Source of the DNA: Flavobacteriaceae bacterium PS02336
GTDB lineage: Bacteria; Bacteroidota; Bacteroidia; Flavobacteriales; Flavobacteriaceae
Direction: 5' to 3'
NCBI GenBank assembly: GCA_029960065.1
Contig: JASCOF010000003.1
Coordinates: 372,001-436,000 of the forward strand
Length of the DNA stretch: 64,000 nt
Shown: positions 51,404-61,140 of the stretch, in pieces
Position numbering within the stretch: the stretch's first letter is position 1
Layout of the letters: every line of letters begins with the position of its first letter
Notes under the pieces: model-generated
What the model saw: the letters and a program-made list of their open reading frames with translations, nothing else
Told to the model about the DNA's origin: nothing
The model's database searches: none
Position numbers and translations under genes: made by a program

Positions 51404-51871
51404 ATGAGATCAAAAGTTAAAACCATTGTTTCATCTGGATTAGTAGCAGGCACCTTAGATATTACAGCTGCAATTTTAATTTATTCCGTGATTCTTCATA
51501 AAACAACTGCTGAAAAAATATTGAGATCTATTGCAAGCGCCATCTTCAAAAAAGAAGCGTACACAAGCGGAGTCGAAATGACTTTTTTAGGACTCGGACT
51601 CCATTTTTTAATTGCTTTTATTTTTGCTTGGTTTTATTTTAAGATCTTCCCTTATATTCCGTTTTTTAAAATAAATACTTTCTTATCCGGAATTACCTAT
51701 GGTTTCTTTATTTGGGTGATAATGAATTTAATCGTGCTTCCGATTGTTTTTCCTGTTTTGCCCGAAAAAAAATTAGACTTTCCGCTTTTGCTTTCTATCT
51801 TAATTATAATTTTCTGTGTTGGAATGCCAATTGCTTTTATAACACGAAAATATTATGCAAAGTGGTATTAG
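51404..51871 (+). CDS. Four-helix integral membrane protein
   Basis: The ATG at 51404 gives 155 residues with a basic start (MRSKVKTIVSSGLVAGTLD); a longer frame overlaps the DinB gene. Four membrane helices are clear (VAGTLDITAAILIYSVIL, LGLGLHFLIAFIFAWFYF, FLSGITYGFFIWVIMNLIVL, LLLSILIIIFCVGMPIAFI). It resembles the YagU/DUF1440-like group, but I cannot be certain. It follows the DinB gene by 29 bp, likely in one operon. Confidence 0.65.
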   Translation: MRSKVKTIVSSGLVAGTLDITAAILIYSVILHKTTAEKILRSIASAIFKKEAYTSGVEMTFLGLGLHFLIAFIFAWFYFKIFPYIPFFKINTFLSGITYGFFIWVIMNLIVLPIVFPVLPEKKLDFPLLLSILIIIFCVGMPIAFITRKYYAKWY

Positions 51872-51879
51872 GAATAAGG

Positions 51880-52150
51880 TTCAAAGTTGCAGAGGTTCCA
51901 AGGTTTTTGTATAAGTATAAACTTTGTCACTTTGTTCTTTATTCCTTAGACTAATTCAAAATGAAAAGATTAAACTCTAAAGAAAAACCTTTGAACCTTT
52001 AAAAAAAGTTCAAAACCGCAAAGATTAAAAATCCTAAAAAAACCTCCGAACCTTTGCAGCTTTGAACCTTTAAAAAAAAAGTTCAAAACCGCAAAGATTA
52101 AAAGTCTTTAAAAAACCTCTGAACCTTTGCAACTTTGAACCTTTATACCT
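51880..52150. repeat. Spacer repeats of TTTGAACCTTT words
   Basis: A unit of about 68-70 bp with AAAAGTTCAAAACCGCAAAG, AACCTC-GAACCTTTGCA and CTTTGAACCTTTA occurs nearly twice (about 52006-52075 and 52078-52150), preceded by diverged words from 51880. Related words stand at 63430-63700. Confidence 0.7.
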
Positions 52151-52161
52151 TTAAAAAAAAT

Positions 52162-52323
52162 CTAAACTTTCGTTCTTCCTGTGATTAGTGATATAATAAA
52201 TAAAACTAAAAATATAAAGAATAAAACTTTTGCAATCCCTGCTGCTCCAGCGGCAATACCGCCAAAACCAAAAATTCCAGCTACTATAGCGAGAATTATA
52301 AAAATAACTGTCCATCGTAACAT
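52162..52323 (-). CDS. DUF1328-family small membrane protein (YtjA-like)
   Basis: A 53-residue minus-strand frame starts at 52323: [20 protein letters not shown], then [20 protein letters not shown] and a short tail ending TGRTKV. The family pattern LRWTxxFxIxAxxAGxxGFxGxAxxAAxIAKxLFxxFLVLF is fully kept, with two membrane helices around a Gly/Ala-rich turn. DUF1328 proteins are widespread; the E. coli member is called YtjA. Their function is unknown, with links to stress and growth-phase control reported for some. Single gene, facing away from the glycosyltransferase. Confidence 0.9.
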   Translation of the reverse strand: MLRWTVIFIILAIVAGIFGFGGIAAGAAGIAKVLFFIFLVLFIISLITGRTKV

Positions 52324-52638
52324 AATCTTATAATTTAGAGTTGGTAATTACGACATATTTTGCCGTTTGATTTGTTTGTTAATCAAATTTCTATATTTCT
52401 TACAAAGTTCATTAACTCTAACAAGTCTATTATTAACCCTATTAAATTCTGTAACTGCTATTTACACAGGACTTTCACTATTATTCTAAACCCTTACACA
52501 ATTACCATGTTTAAGCTTTTGAGTTAATTTTTTGATCGATTGGATTAATGGTCGCTTCATGACTAAAGTAATTTTAACCAAAATTAATTACAGCGGCAAA
52601 AGCACATGAAAAGCAGGCTGTATTTAATTTTTAATGGC
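52324..52638. other. Divergent spacer without recognised gene
   Basis: Between the DUF1328 start and the hairpin at 52639 the DNA is AT-rich with no credible frame. It must hold the promoters of both divergent genes, but I find no full TTG-N18-TAnnTTTG pair. Confidence 0.5.
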
Positions 52639-52667
52639 GCTGCCAATAACAATATTGGGCAGCTTTT
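52639..52667 (+). terminator. Attenuator-like hairpin upstream of the glycosyltransferase
   Basis: GCTGCCAATA pairs with TATTGGGCAGC (one bulged G) around a 4-nt loop, followed by TTTT. It lies 43 bp before the ATG at 52710 on the same strand, so it could act as a leader attenuator or end an upstream transcript. Confidence 0.45.
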
Positions 52668-52709
52668 CTGAACCGCGACGCGTTATTAACCGAATTAAAT
52701 TTTGTCCTC

Positions 52710-54980
52710 ATGAAAACAATATCAAACAAATCAAAAATAGTTTTTTTATCTACTTTTCCGCCAACGCAATGCGGCATAGCAACTTATACTCAAGATACTA
52801 TTAAAGGAATTACAGATGTTTATGGTAAATCCATTCAATGTGAAATATGTGAACTGGTTACAGAACCTAAGGAAGAACCAACACAGGCATTTACTTTAAA
52901 TACTAAAAACAGAGAAGAATATACTAAAGTTGCAGAAGAAATCAATAATGACGATGCAGTTAAACTAGTTCATATTCAGCACGAGTTTGGCTTGTTTTCA
53001 GGAAATTATGGCGACCATCTTTTGGATTTTTTAAATGCAATAAAAGTACCAGTTACCTATACTTTTCACAGCGTAATTCCAAATCCGAATGACGAGTTGA
53101 AAACATTTGTTAAACTGCTGCTTAACTATAGTAATTCGGTTTTTGTAATGACAAATAAATCAAAAGAAATACTAATTAATGATTATGATATTAATGAAGA
53201 AATAATTACTTGTGTGCCTCACGGAACTCATATCGTTGTTTATGAACTTCCAGAAATGGCAAAAGAAAAATTAAATATTCAGGACAGATTAGTATTATCT
53301 ACTTTCGGACTATTAGGAGAAGGAAAAAATATAGAAACAGGACTAAAGGCTCTTCCAAAAATAATCGAAAAAGCACCAAACGCCTTATATTTAATTATTG
53401 GTAAAACGCATCCAAATTTAATTATAGACGGTCAAGATCCTTATCGTGAAAAACTGGAAGGTATAGTTAAAGACTTAAATCTTGAAAATAATGTACGATT
53501 TGTCAATCAATATTTAGATACTGACGAGCTTTTAGAGTACTTGAAAGCTACTGACATTTACATGTTTACTTCAAAAGATCCTAATCAAGCAGTTAGCGGC
53601 ACTTTTTCGTATGCTATGGGCTGCGCTTGTCCAATTGTAGCATCTAAGATTCCACATACTAAAGAAGTACTAACGGAAGATTCTGGAATCTTGTGCGATA
53701 TTGGTGATCATGATCAATTTGCAGCCGCTGCAATTAAGCTTATCGAGGATGAAAACCTTAGAAATGAAATGGGAATTAATTCATTTACTAAAATGAGAGC
53801 TTCTTCATGGGAAAATGTTGCCATCACACAAATGAATACCTATAAAAAACTAATTGATAATCCTTCAGAAATTAAATTTAGCTATCCTGAAATTCAATTA
53901 AAACATATCAAAAAACTGACAACAGATCTTGGTATTATTCAGTTCAGTAAAATTTCAATTCCAGATTTAGAATCTGGATATACACTGGATGATAATGCAA
54001 GAGCGTTAGTTGCATTCTGTATGCATTATAAACAAACTCAGGATAAAGAAGATTTAGGTTATATTTTAATCTATTTAGATTTCATTCAGCGCTGTCAGCA
54101 GCCAAAAGGGAATTTCATCAATTATGTAGATCAGGAAAACCGCGAGCATGTTGAACAGAATGCCGAAGTAAATTTAGAAGATTCAAACGCAAGAGCAATC
54201 TGGGCTTTAGGAACGGTAGTTTCTATATCAGATATTCTTCCAGAAGCGATTTATAAAAAAGCAGCAAAATGTTTACTGCATTCTTTAAAATGGGCAGAAA
54301 CAATCCAGTCACCACGTTCTATTGGATTTGCAACCAAAGGTTTGTACTTATATCACACCACAATTCCGAATTTATATGTGGCAGCAATTATCAATAAGTT
54401 AAATGCCAAATTACTGGCAAATTATGAAGATACGGCGACAGAAGACTGGAAGTGGTTTGAAAATTATTTAACATATGGAAATGGAATTCTACCAGAATCA
54501 ATGCTTTATGCTTATTTAATCACCAACAAACCTGTCTATCAAAAAGTAGCTTTGGACTCCTTAGATTTCTTAATTTCTAAAACTTTTGTAAATGGTAATT
54601 TTAAAGCCATTTCAAATCAAAGCTGGCATCATAAAGGATCAGAACCTGCTGCATACGGCGAACAGCCAATTGATGTAACTTATACAATAATGACTTTAAA
54701 TGCATTTTATAATGAATTTAAAACACCGCATTATAAAAAGAAAATGAAATCGGCTTTTAACTGGTTTTTAGGTAAAAATCATTTAAACCAGATTATGTAC
54801 AATCCAGTAAGTGGCGGTGGTTACGACGGACTTGAAAAAGAAAATGTCAACTTAAATCAAGGCGCAGAATCTACAGTTTGTTTTTTAACTGCAAGATTAT
54901 TAATGGAAAAATTAGCCATGTCGCAGTCTAAAGTTATTCCGCTAATGAAAAACCGTTCCGGAATAGCTATAAACTCATAA
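52710..54980 (+). CDS. Two-domain glycosyltransferase (GT4 plus alpha/alpha barrel-like C-terminus)
   Basis: The 756-residue protein combines a GT4-type glycosyltransferase (about 1-390: FPPTQCGIATYTQDTI, HIQHEFGLFSGNYGDHLL, CVPHGTHIVVY, STFGLLGEGKNIETGLKAL, TSKDPNQAVSGTFSYAMG with the E/D-x7-E region as SG-F-AMGC) and a C-terminal helical domain (about 410-740: GYTLDDNARALVAFC, NVNLNQGAESTVCFL) that looks like an (alpha/alpha)6 glycosidase-type barrel. GT4 enzymes retain the sugar configuration and use nucleotide sugars. Fusions of this kind are seen in Bacteroidota, often near mannan or storage-glycan genes; no such genes are nearby here. Cytoplasmic, own terminator. Confidence 0.8.
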   Translation: MKTISNKSKIVFLSTFPPTQCGIATYTQDTIKGITDVYGKSIQCEICELVTEPKEEPTQAFTLNTKNREEYTKVAEEINNDDAVKLVHIQHEFGLFSGNYGDHLLDFLNAIKVPVTYTFHSVIPNPNDELKTFVKLLLNYSNSVFVMTNKSKEILINDYDINEEIITCVPHGTHIVVYELPEMAKEKLNIQDRLVLSTFGLLGEGKNIETGLKALPKIIEKAPNALYLIIGKTHPNLIIDGQDPYREKLEGIVKDLNLENNVRFVNQYLDTDELLEYLKATDIYMFTSKDPNQAVSGTFSYAMGCACPIVASKIPHTKEVLTEDSGILCDIGDHDQFAAAAIKLIEDENLRNEMGINSFTKMRASSWENVAITQMNTYKKLIDNPSEIKFSYPEIQLKHIKKLTTDLGIIQFSKISIPDLESGYTLDDNARALVAFCMHYKQTQDKEDLGYILIYLDFIQRCQQPKGNFINYVDQENREHVEQNAEVNLEDSNARAIWALGTVVSISDILPEAIYKKAAKCLLHSLKWAETIQSPRSIGFATKGLYLYHTTIPNLYVAAIINKLNAKLLANYEDTATEDWKWFENYLTYGNGILPESMLYAYLITNKPVYQKVALDSLDFLISKTFVNGNFKAISNQSWHHKGSEPAAYGEQPIDVTYTIMTLNAFYNEFKTPHYKKKMKSAFNWFLGKNHLNQIMYNPVSGGGYDGLEKENVNLNQGAESTVCFLTARLLMEKLAMSQSKVIPLMKNRSGIAINS

Positions 54981-55023
54981 TATAACGACGAAGCTAACCA
55001 AATACTTCTCTTTTAAAACCCGG

Positions 55024-55052
55024 AAAATCCCTTTCTTAATGAAAGGGATTTT
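55024..55052 (+). terminator. Terminator of the glycosyltransferase gene
   Basis: AAAATCCCTTTC (55024-55035) pairs with GAAAGGGATTTT (55041-55052), 12-bp perfect stem with a T-rich tail. Confidence 0.9.
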
Positions 55053-55245
55053 TTGTTTGCGAAATACGGAACGCAAGTTTGTTTTAATTATTGTGCTCTT
55101 ATGAAAATTATATAAGGCTATGTAAAATTTGTGTAAAATATTTTAACAAGTATTGAGCTAACTTTCCTCTATAATTCAATCAGTCCCAAAAACTGTTAAA
55201 GAATTGATTTTCAACATTACATCATTCACATAAAACAGAAACATT

Positions 55246-56004
55246 TTGATTCTCAACCTAAAAAATACATTTGCCGAAATTGGAGAAACGACTTTGTTCG
55301 CCAAGAAGTTTTTTAAGGAGGTTTTTATTCCCCCTTATGAAACTAGAGAGTTTTTGAAACAATGTTATGTTATTGGTTATAAATCGCTTCCATTGGTAGC
55401 TATTACAGGCTTTATTATGGGTTTGGTGCTTACGCTTCAGTCAAGACCGACTTTGGTAAAATTTGGGGCCGAAAGCTGGCTTCCTGGAATGGTTGCACTC
55501 TCTCTAATCAGAGAAATTGCACCAGTAATTACAGCTTTAATCTGTGCAGGAAAAATTTCTTCTGGAATTGGTGCCGAATTAGGTTCTATGAAAGTAACGG
55601 AACAAATTGATGCCATGGAAGTCTCAGCTGTTAATCCGTACAATTATCTTGTAGTAACGAGAGTTTTAGCCTGTACCTTAATGGTTCCTGTTTTAGTGTT
55701 TTTTGCAGATGCTGTTGGAATAATTGGAGGCTATGTCGGAATTAATATTCATGGCGATGTCAATTTCTATAGATATCTAACCCAAATTATTCAATCGCTG
55801 GAATTTTTAGACCTGTTCCCTGCAACAATTAAGACATTCTTCTTCGGATTTTTTATTGGTATGATTGGATGTTATAAAGGTTTTAACGCATCGAACGGAA
55901 CTGAAAGTGTAGGAAACGCAGCAAACTCAGCCGTTGTAACTGCCTCTCTAAGCATATTTATTATTGATATGGTTGCTGTACAAATAACCGATTTATTCTT
56001 TTAA
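55246..56004 (+). CDS. mlaE: MlaE-family lipid ABC transporter permease (TTG start)
   Basis: The frame starts with TTG at 55246; no ATG is near, so TTG is probably the real start (252 residues). The protein shows the MlaE fold: a first helix pair (LPLVAITGFIMGLVLTLQSR), FGAESWLPGMVALSLIREIAPVITALIC, GAELGSMKVTEQIDAMEVSAVNPYNYLVVTRVLA and a conserved FFGFFIGMIGCYKGF tail. MlaE is the inner-membrane subunit of the phospholipid-transport complex. It is followed by the ATPase (2 bp gap) and the MCE protein, the typical E-F-D order. Confidence 0.92.
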   Translation: MILNLKNTFAEIGETTLFAKKFFKEVFIPPYETREFLKQCYVIGYKSLPLVAITGFIMGLVLTLQSRPTLVKFGAESWLPGMVALSLIREIAPVITALICAGKISSGIGAELGSMKVTEQIDAMEVSAVNPYNYLVVTRVLACTLMVPVLVFFADAVGIIGGYVGINIHGDVNFYRYLTQIIQSLEFLDLFPATIKTFFFGFFIGMIGCYKGFNASNGTESVGNAANSAVVTASLSIFIIDMVAVQITDLFF

Positions 56005-56006
56005 AA

Positions 56007-56792
56007 ATGACAAAAGAAAAATTACATAAAGAACCTAAGACGAAAGAAAAAGAAAAAGATCTGACTCCAATTATTGAGATTAAAGATCTGCATAAAACTT
56101 TTGGAAAAGATAACAAAGTCTTAAAAGGTGTAACGCTCAACTTAAATAAAGGTGAAGATTTAGTTGTGTTAGGGCGTTCTGGGTCTGGCAAATCGGTAAC
56201 TATAAAATGCATCGTTGGATTGATTGAGCCCGATAAAGGTGAAATTAAAGTATTCAATGAAAATGTACTCAATATTCCGAAAAAAGAACTAAATGAAATT
56301 AGGGTTAGAATTGGCTTTTTATTTCAAAGCGGTGCATTATACGATTCGATGTCAGTTCGCGAAAATCTAGCATTTACATTAACCAAACACAAACGTGATT
56401 TAAGTGCTGAGGAAATTGAAAATGAAGTGGTGGAAGCTCTTGATAGTGTAGGTTTGGCTGATGCTATTGACAAAATGCCTTCTGAACTTTCGGGTGGTAT
56501 GAGAAAAAGAATCGGTTTGGCACGCACTTTAATTTTGAAACCTGAAATTATTTTATATGACGAACCAACAACAGGTTTGGATACTATAACATCTAGAGAA
56601 ATAAGTGAATTAATCCTTGACATTAAACACAAACAAAAAACATCTTCGATCATTATCACGCATGATATGGCTTGTGCAAAACTGACTTCGGATCGAATTA
56701 TTGTTTTGAAAGATGGTGTGATTCATGCCGAAGGAACATACGAAGAATTAGAAAAAGACGAGGACGAATGGGTACGCTCATTTTTCGAATAA
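56007..56792 (+). CDS. mlaF: MlaF-family lipid ABC transporter ATPase
   Basis: The 261-residue ATPase has Walker A GRSGSGKS, the Q loop in FLFQSGALYDSMSV, the signature LSGGMRKRIGLARTL, Walker B IILYDEPTTGLD, and the H loop IIITHDMACA. The FQSGALYDSM segment is characteristic of MlaF-type subunits. A charged Lys/Glu-rich N-terminal 25 residues are an extra. It drives lipid movement with MlaE and the MCE protein encoded beside it. Confidence 0.94.
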   Translation: MTKEKLHKEPKTKEKEKDLTPIIEIKDLHKTFGKDNKVLKGVTLNLNKGEDLVVLGRSGSGKSVTIKCIVGLIEPDKGEIKVFNENVLNIPKKELNEIRVRIGFLFQSGALYDSMSVRENLAFTLTKHKRDLSAEEIENEVVEALDSVGLADAIDKMPSELSGGMRKRIGLARTLILKPEIILYDEPTTGLDTITSREISELILDIKHKQKTSSIIITHDMACAKLTSDRIIVLKDGVIHAEGTYEELEKDEDEWVRSFFE

Positions 56793-56814
56793 AGCAAAAT
56801 AAACAATAGAAATC

Positions 56815-57657
56815 ATGGAAAAGCAATCGGGATATACTTGGAAATTAGGAATGTTTGTAACAATAGGTTTACTGCTTTTTGTAATGGCCGTATATTTTAT
56901 TGGAAAACAAAAAAACCTTTTCGGTTCAACCTTTCATATTACTTCTCAGTTTAAAACTGTGAGCGGTCTAGAAGTCGGAAATAATGTTCGTTTTTCAGGA
57001 ATTAATGTAGGAACAGTCGAACAGATCCAATTAAAAAATGATTCGACTGTAGTAGTCGTTTTGGTCATGAAAGAAGATGTCCGCAAATTTATCAAAACAG
57101 ATGCTACCGCCAGCATTGGTTCAGACGGACTTATGGGCGATAAAGTTCTGACTATTTCTCCAGGCTCAAAGTCACAGAAAATCATCGAGGATAATGGCAT
57201 AATTGCTTCTGTAGATGGAATTGAAATGCATGATATTATGAAAAGCGTTAAAAAGAGCGTTGATAATATCGGCGTAATCTCAGATGAAATAGCGATTTTC
57301 AGCCACAGCATGAACAACGGAAACGGTGCTTTGGCTCGTTTGGTTAAAGATGATAAAATGGCCAACAGCGTTTCGAACACACTTTCTAATCTTGAATCTG
57401 GAACAAAAGGTTTCAGTGATAATATGGAAGCGGCAAAAAGTAACTTCCTGTTGAGAGGTTATTACAAGAAAAAAGAGAAAGAAAAAGTAAAAAAACAGGA
57501 AGAACTAAAAGAGAAAAAAGAAGAACAGCAGGAAAAAGCTGCTAAAGAAAAAGAGCAAAAAGAAAAAGAACTGAAAGAACAGCAAGAAAAAGCCCAAAAA
57601 GAAAAAGAGGAAAAGCAAAAGGAAGAGGCTAAAAAAGCAGAATCTCAAAAGAAATAA
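56815..57657 (+). CDS. mlaD: MlaD-family MCE protein with long K/E/Q-rich tail
   Basis: The 280-residue protein has one N-terminal membrane helix (LGMFVTIGLLLFVMAVYFIG) and an MCE domain at about 37-120 (VSGLEVGNNVRFSGINVGTV, SDGLMGDKVLTISPG). The region to ~215 is helical. The last ~65 residues are a highly charged KEKEQKEKELKEQQEK-type stretch, which predicts a long single helix or coiled coil and is not part of the usual MlaD. The MCE ring carries lipids across the periplasm; the tail may reach to a partner. It follows MlaF by 22 bp. Confidence 0.9.
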   Translation: MEKQSGYTWKLGMFVTIGLLLFVMAVYFIGKQKNLFGSTFHITSQFKTVSGLEVGNNVRFSGINVGTVEQIQLKNDSTVVVVLVMKEDVRKFIKTDATASIGSDGLMGDKVLTISPGSKSQKIIEDNGIIASVDGIEMHDIMKSVKKSVDNIGVISDEIAIFSHSMNNGNGALARLVKDDKMANSVSNTLSNLESGTKGFSDNMEAAKSNFLLRGYYKKKEKEKVKKQEELKEKKEEQQEKAAKEKEQKEKELKEQQEKAQKEKEEKQKEEAKKAESQKK

Positions 57658-57790
57658 TTCAAAAGAAATTCTAAAATCTAAATTTTTATCTCTCAGAACT
57701 TCTAGTTCTATATTACAACTTTTTAGATCTCATTTCTCGATTTTTAACTTCTAATTTTAACATTCGCTGCAAAGCAAGAACGTATAGTAT

Positions 57791-60616
57791 ATGCCATCTA
57801 CAATCAAACATACCGCCTTAAAAGTTTTAAAGATTACCGGAATTACAATTGCGGTAATCTTGTTTTTGCTATTTATTATTCCGTTGTTATTTCCAGGCAA
57901 AATAGCTTCAGAAGTAAAGAAAATCGCAAACGAACGTCTGGATACTAAATTGGATTTTACAAAATCTAAACTTTCCTTTTTTACTCACTTTCCGTCGCTT
58001 ACAGTTTCCTTAGATAATTTGTCATTAACAGGTTCTAAACCTTTTAGTAATGATACTTTACTGCGAGCAAATGAAGTTGCTTTTGGTATCAACTTAAAAC
58101 GTCTTATTTTTGATAACGAAGTAAAAATCAACAAACTATATGTTTCTGATGCTTTAATCAATGTAATGGTAAATGAAAAAGGTCAAGCCAATTATAATAT
58201 TTATATTGCACCAGAAGACAGAAAAGACGAAAAAAAAGATCCAAATGCTCCTGAAGAAGGAACTGCAATTCGATTAGAACGAATCGATTTAAAAAACTGT
58301 CATGTCAAATATAATGACCGTTCTGCTAAAATCTTAATCGATGCTAATGGATTTAATTATGTTGGAAAAGGAAATTTAAGCGAAGATATTTTTGATTTGG
58401 CTACAGATGCCAAAATCGACAACTTGGATTTCTATTACGACAGAACTGCTTATTTAAGAAAGAAAAAAGTTCAAGCCGATTTAATAACCCGAATAAACAC
58501 AAATTCGCTTTCGTTTATTCTTCAGAAGAATGAATTAAAAATCAATAAATTACCTTTAAAATTCACAGGTTTATTTACCATTTTAAGAGACGGATATAAA
58601 ATAAATATCAAAGCCGCTTCAGAAAATACTACTGTCAAAGATTTACTATCTGTAATGCCGCCAGAATATTTAACATGGCTTGAAAAAACCGAAATTTCTG
58701 GTCGAAGTGATTTAGTATTAACTTTTAAAGGAGATTATAACGTTCCTAAAAAGCAGAAACCAAACTTAGCATTTAATCTAAAAATTAATGAAGGCTCGGT
58801 AAATTATCAAAATGCGCCAGTGCCCTTAAAAGATTTTCAGATGGATTTAAATGCGATACTTCCTTCTTTGGATACGGAACAATTATTGGTAAATCTTCGA
58901 ACTTTAAAATTTAAAGTAGGCGAAAAAGATTATTTCAATGCTTATCTGCACAGTAAAGGTTTAAGCGAAATGAACATAAATGCCAGTATAAAAGGTGCTT
59001 TGGATTTAGCCGTTGTTGACGCTGCTTTAGGTTTAAACAGCATTGATTTAAAAGGGATTTTAAAAACAAATATACAAGCTCGAGGACTTTTCAGCACATC
59101 CAAAAAATTATTTCCAAAAACCATTGGAGGTATTTCATTACGAAACGGCTGGCTCAAAACGGAATATTACCCTAACCCGATTACTGATATTACTTTTGTG
59201 GCTAATATGCTGAATAAAGCAGGGACTTTTCAAGATTTGATTGTTTCTGTTGCTCCAGCTTCTTTTACTTTTGAAGGAAATCCAGTTTATGTTAATGCAA
59301 CTTTATCAGATTTTAGTGATCTGGCGTACAATGCAAAAATTAAAGGCGAATTAAATGTAGGCAGAATCTATCAGGTTTTCTCTCAAAAAGGTCTCGATTT
59401 AACTGGTTATGCCAAAGCAGATCTTTCGCTTAAAGGAAAACAAAGTTACGCCACTACGGGTCAATATGATAAATTGGATAATAAAGGAACTTTGATTCTT
59501 AAAAATATAAAAGCAACTTCTGAATTGTTTCCGAAAGCCTTTTTTATCAAACAGGGAAATTTCCGTTTTCAGAACGAAAAAATGTGGTTTGAAAAATTTA
59601 ATGCTTCATATGGAAAATCTGATTTTGATATAAACGGATATCTTCTAAATACCATTAATTATTTCTTAGAATCAAACGGAACTTTGAGCGGGAATTTCAA
59701 CTTAAAATCAAAACTGATTAATGTTGATGAATTTATGGCACTTGAAAAAGGCGAAAATACCGATCGAAAAACAGAAGTAGAATATGCTAAAGAAGATCAT
59801 CCGAAAATGAGCGGAGTCGTTATGATTCCAAAAAACCTAAATGTCAGCTTAAATGCAAACGCGGATAAAATTGAATACAACGGACTGGTTTTCAATAAAC
59901 TTAACGGAAAAACCGGTATAACAAAAGGCGGATTTTATCTAGAAAATACTACCTTTAATATCATTGACTGTATATTAGGAATTAATGCGTCTTATAAAGA
60001 CGAATCGCCAACATCAGCACATTTTGATGCCCACTTCACGGCTAAAGATTTTAATGTACAAAGGGCATACAAAGAAATTCCAATGTTTCATGATATGGTT
60101 ACTGCAGCCGAAAAAGCCTATGGAATAGTTTCTGTTGATTATAAAATCAAAGGAGATTTAAATGGAAATATGGGGCCTATTTATGAATCTTTTGAAGGTG
60201 GCGGAACAATAAATCTACGCGATGTAAAAATTAAAGGCCTTAAATTATTTGATGGAATAAGTTCTAAAACAGGACAAAATGGTTTGAATAATCCTGATAT
60301 GAAAGGAATCGAGATCAAATCGACAATAGATAATAACCTTATTAGTATTGAGCCATTTACTTTTTCTGTAGCCAGTTTTAGACCTACAATAAAAGGAACA
60401 ACAAGCTTTGACGGACTTTTGGATCTTAGAATGCGTCTTGGTCTTCCTTTATGGGGAATTATCGGATTTCCAATTGTAATTACTGGAACACACGAAGCTC
60501 CTAAAATTAAAATTTTCAGCAAGACTGGGCAGGAAATTATTCCAGCAATCTACGACGAGAAAAAAAATAAAGTAATTCGAAAAGAAAAAGTCAGCAAACC
60601 TAAAGCAAAATCATAA
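57791..60616 (+). CDS. AsmA-like giant envelope protein
   Basis: The 941-residue protein has one N-terminal membrane helix (LKITGITIAVILFLLFIIPL) and an AsmA-type N-terminal domain (KIASEVKKIANERLDTKLDF, LSFFTHFPSLTVSLDNLSLT). The long middle is beta-rich, and the C-terminus has the AsmA signature region (GGGTINLRDVKIKGLKLFDG, LDLRMRLGLPLWGIIGFPIV). AsmA-like proteins form periplasmic bridge-like grooves for lipids in other bacteria; that fits the Mla-type transporter directly upstream. The gap to the MCE gene is 133 bp. Its stop overlaps the next start by one base. Confidence 0.85.
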   Translation: MPSTIKHTALKVLKITGITIAVILFLLFIIPLLFPGKIASEVKKIANERLDTKLDFTKSKLSFFTHFPSLTVSLDNLSLTGSKPFSNDTLLRANEVAFGINLKRLIFDNEVKINKLYVSDALINVMVNEKGQANYNIYIAPEDRKDEKKDPNAPEEGTAIRLERIDLKNCHVKYNDRSAKILIDANGFNYVGKGNLSEDIFDLATDAKIDNLDFYYDRTAYLRKKKVQADLITRINTNSLSFILQKNELKINKLPLKFTGLFTILRDGYKINIKAASENTTVKDLLSVMPPEYLTWLEKTEISGRSDLVLTFKGDYNVPKKQKPNLAFNLKINEGSVNYQNAPVPLKDFQMDLNAILPSLDTEQLLVNLRTLKFKVGEKDYFNAYLHSKGLSEMNINASIKGALDLAVVDAALGLNSIDLKGILKTNIQARGLFSTSKKLFPKTIGGISLRNGWLKTEYYPNPITDITFVANMLNKAGTFQDLIVSVAPASFTFEGNPVYVNATLSDFSDLAYNAKIKGELNVGRIYQVFSQKGLDLTGYAKADLSLKGKQSYATTGQYDKLDNKGTLILKNIKATSELFPKAFFIKQGNFRFQNEKMWFEKFNASYGKSDFDINGYLLNTINYFLESNGTLSGNFNLKSKLINVDEFMALEKGENTDRKTEVEYAKEDHPKMSGVVMIPKNLNVSLNANADKIEYNGLVFNKLNGKTGITKGGFYLENTTFNIIDCILGINASYKDESPTSAHFDAHFTAKDFNVQRAYKEIPMFHDMVTAAEKAYGIVSVDYKIKGDLNGNMGPIYESFEGGGTINLRDVKIKGLKLFDGISSKTGQNGLNNPDMKGIEIKSTIDNNLISIEPFTFSVASFRPTIKGTTSFDGLLDLRMRLGLPLWGIIGFPIVITGTHEAPKIKIFSKTGQEIIPAIYDEKKNKVIRKEKVSKPKAKS

Positions 60617-61140
60617 TGAAAACAAAACCGCAACATAGCAACAGTGCCTTTGAAAAATTTGCTACAAAAGTTTCTAAAGCTGCAGGAAGCACGACTGCTT
60701 TTATAGGTGCATTTGTTATTGTTGTGGCGTGGGCCGTTTCGGGGCCAATTTTTGATTATTCTGAAACCTGGCAGTTGGTAATTAATACAGGAACAACAAT
60801 CATTACTTTTTTGATGGTTTTCTTGATTCAGAAAGCGCAAAATAAAGATTCACTTGCTATTCAGCTCAAATTGAATGAACTCGTTGCTTCTAATGAATCC
60901 TCCAGTAATAGTCTGGTTGATATTGAAAGCATGACGGAAGAGGAAATGATTATCATTCAGAAATACTACCATCGCTTAAGCGAACTGGCTAAAAAAGATG
61001 AAAGCATAAGGACTTCTCATTCCATTGCAGAAGCGCATGAACTCCACAATCGAAAACAAAAGAAAAATAGTAAGACAACAAGTAAAACAACGACCAAGAA
61101 TACAACCAAAAACACCCCTAAAAACACCACCAAAAAATGA
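60616..61140 (+). CDS. Low-affinity iron permease-family membrane protein
   Basis: The 174-residue protein starts at the TAATG overlap with the AsmA-like gene. It has two membrane helices (AGSTTAFIGAFVIVVAWAVS, LVINTGTTIITFLMVFLIQK) and the family signature FEKFATKVSKAAGS at the N-terminus and QNKDSLAIQLKLNELVAS after the second helix. The last ~25 residues are a Lys/Thr/Asn repeat (KTTSKTTTKNTTKNTPKN), probably a disordered cytoplasmic tail. The family is named for iron in annotation, but transport by such a small protein is unproven. Confidence 0.85.
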   Translation: MKTKPQHSNSAFEKFATKVSKAAGSTTAFIGAFVIVVAWAVSGPIFDYSETWQLVINTGTTIITFLMVFLIQKAQNKDSLAIQLKLNELVASNESSSNSLVDIESMTEEEMIIIQKYYHRLSELAKKDESIRTSHSIAEAHELHNRKQKKNSKTTSKTTTKNTTKNTPKNTTKK

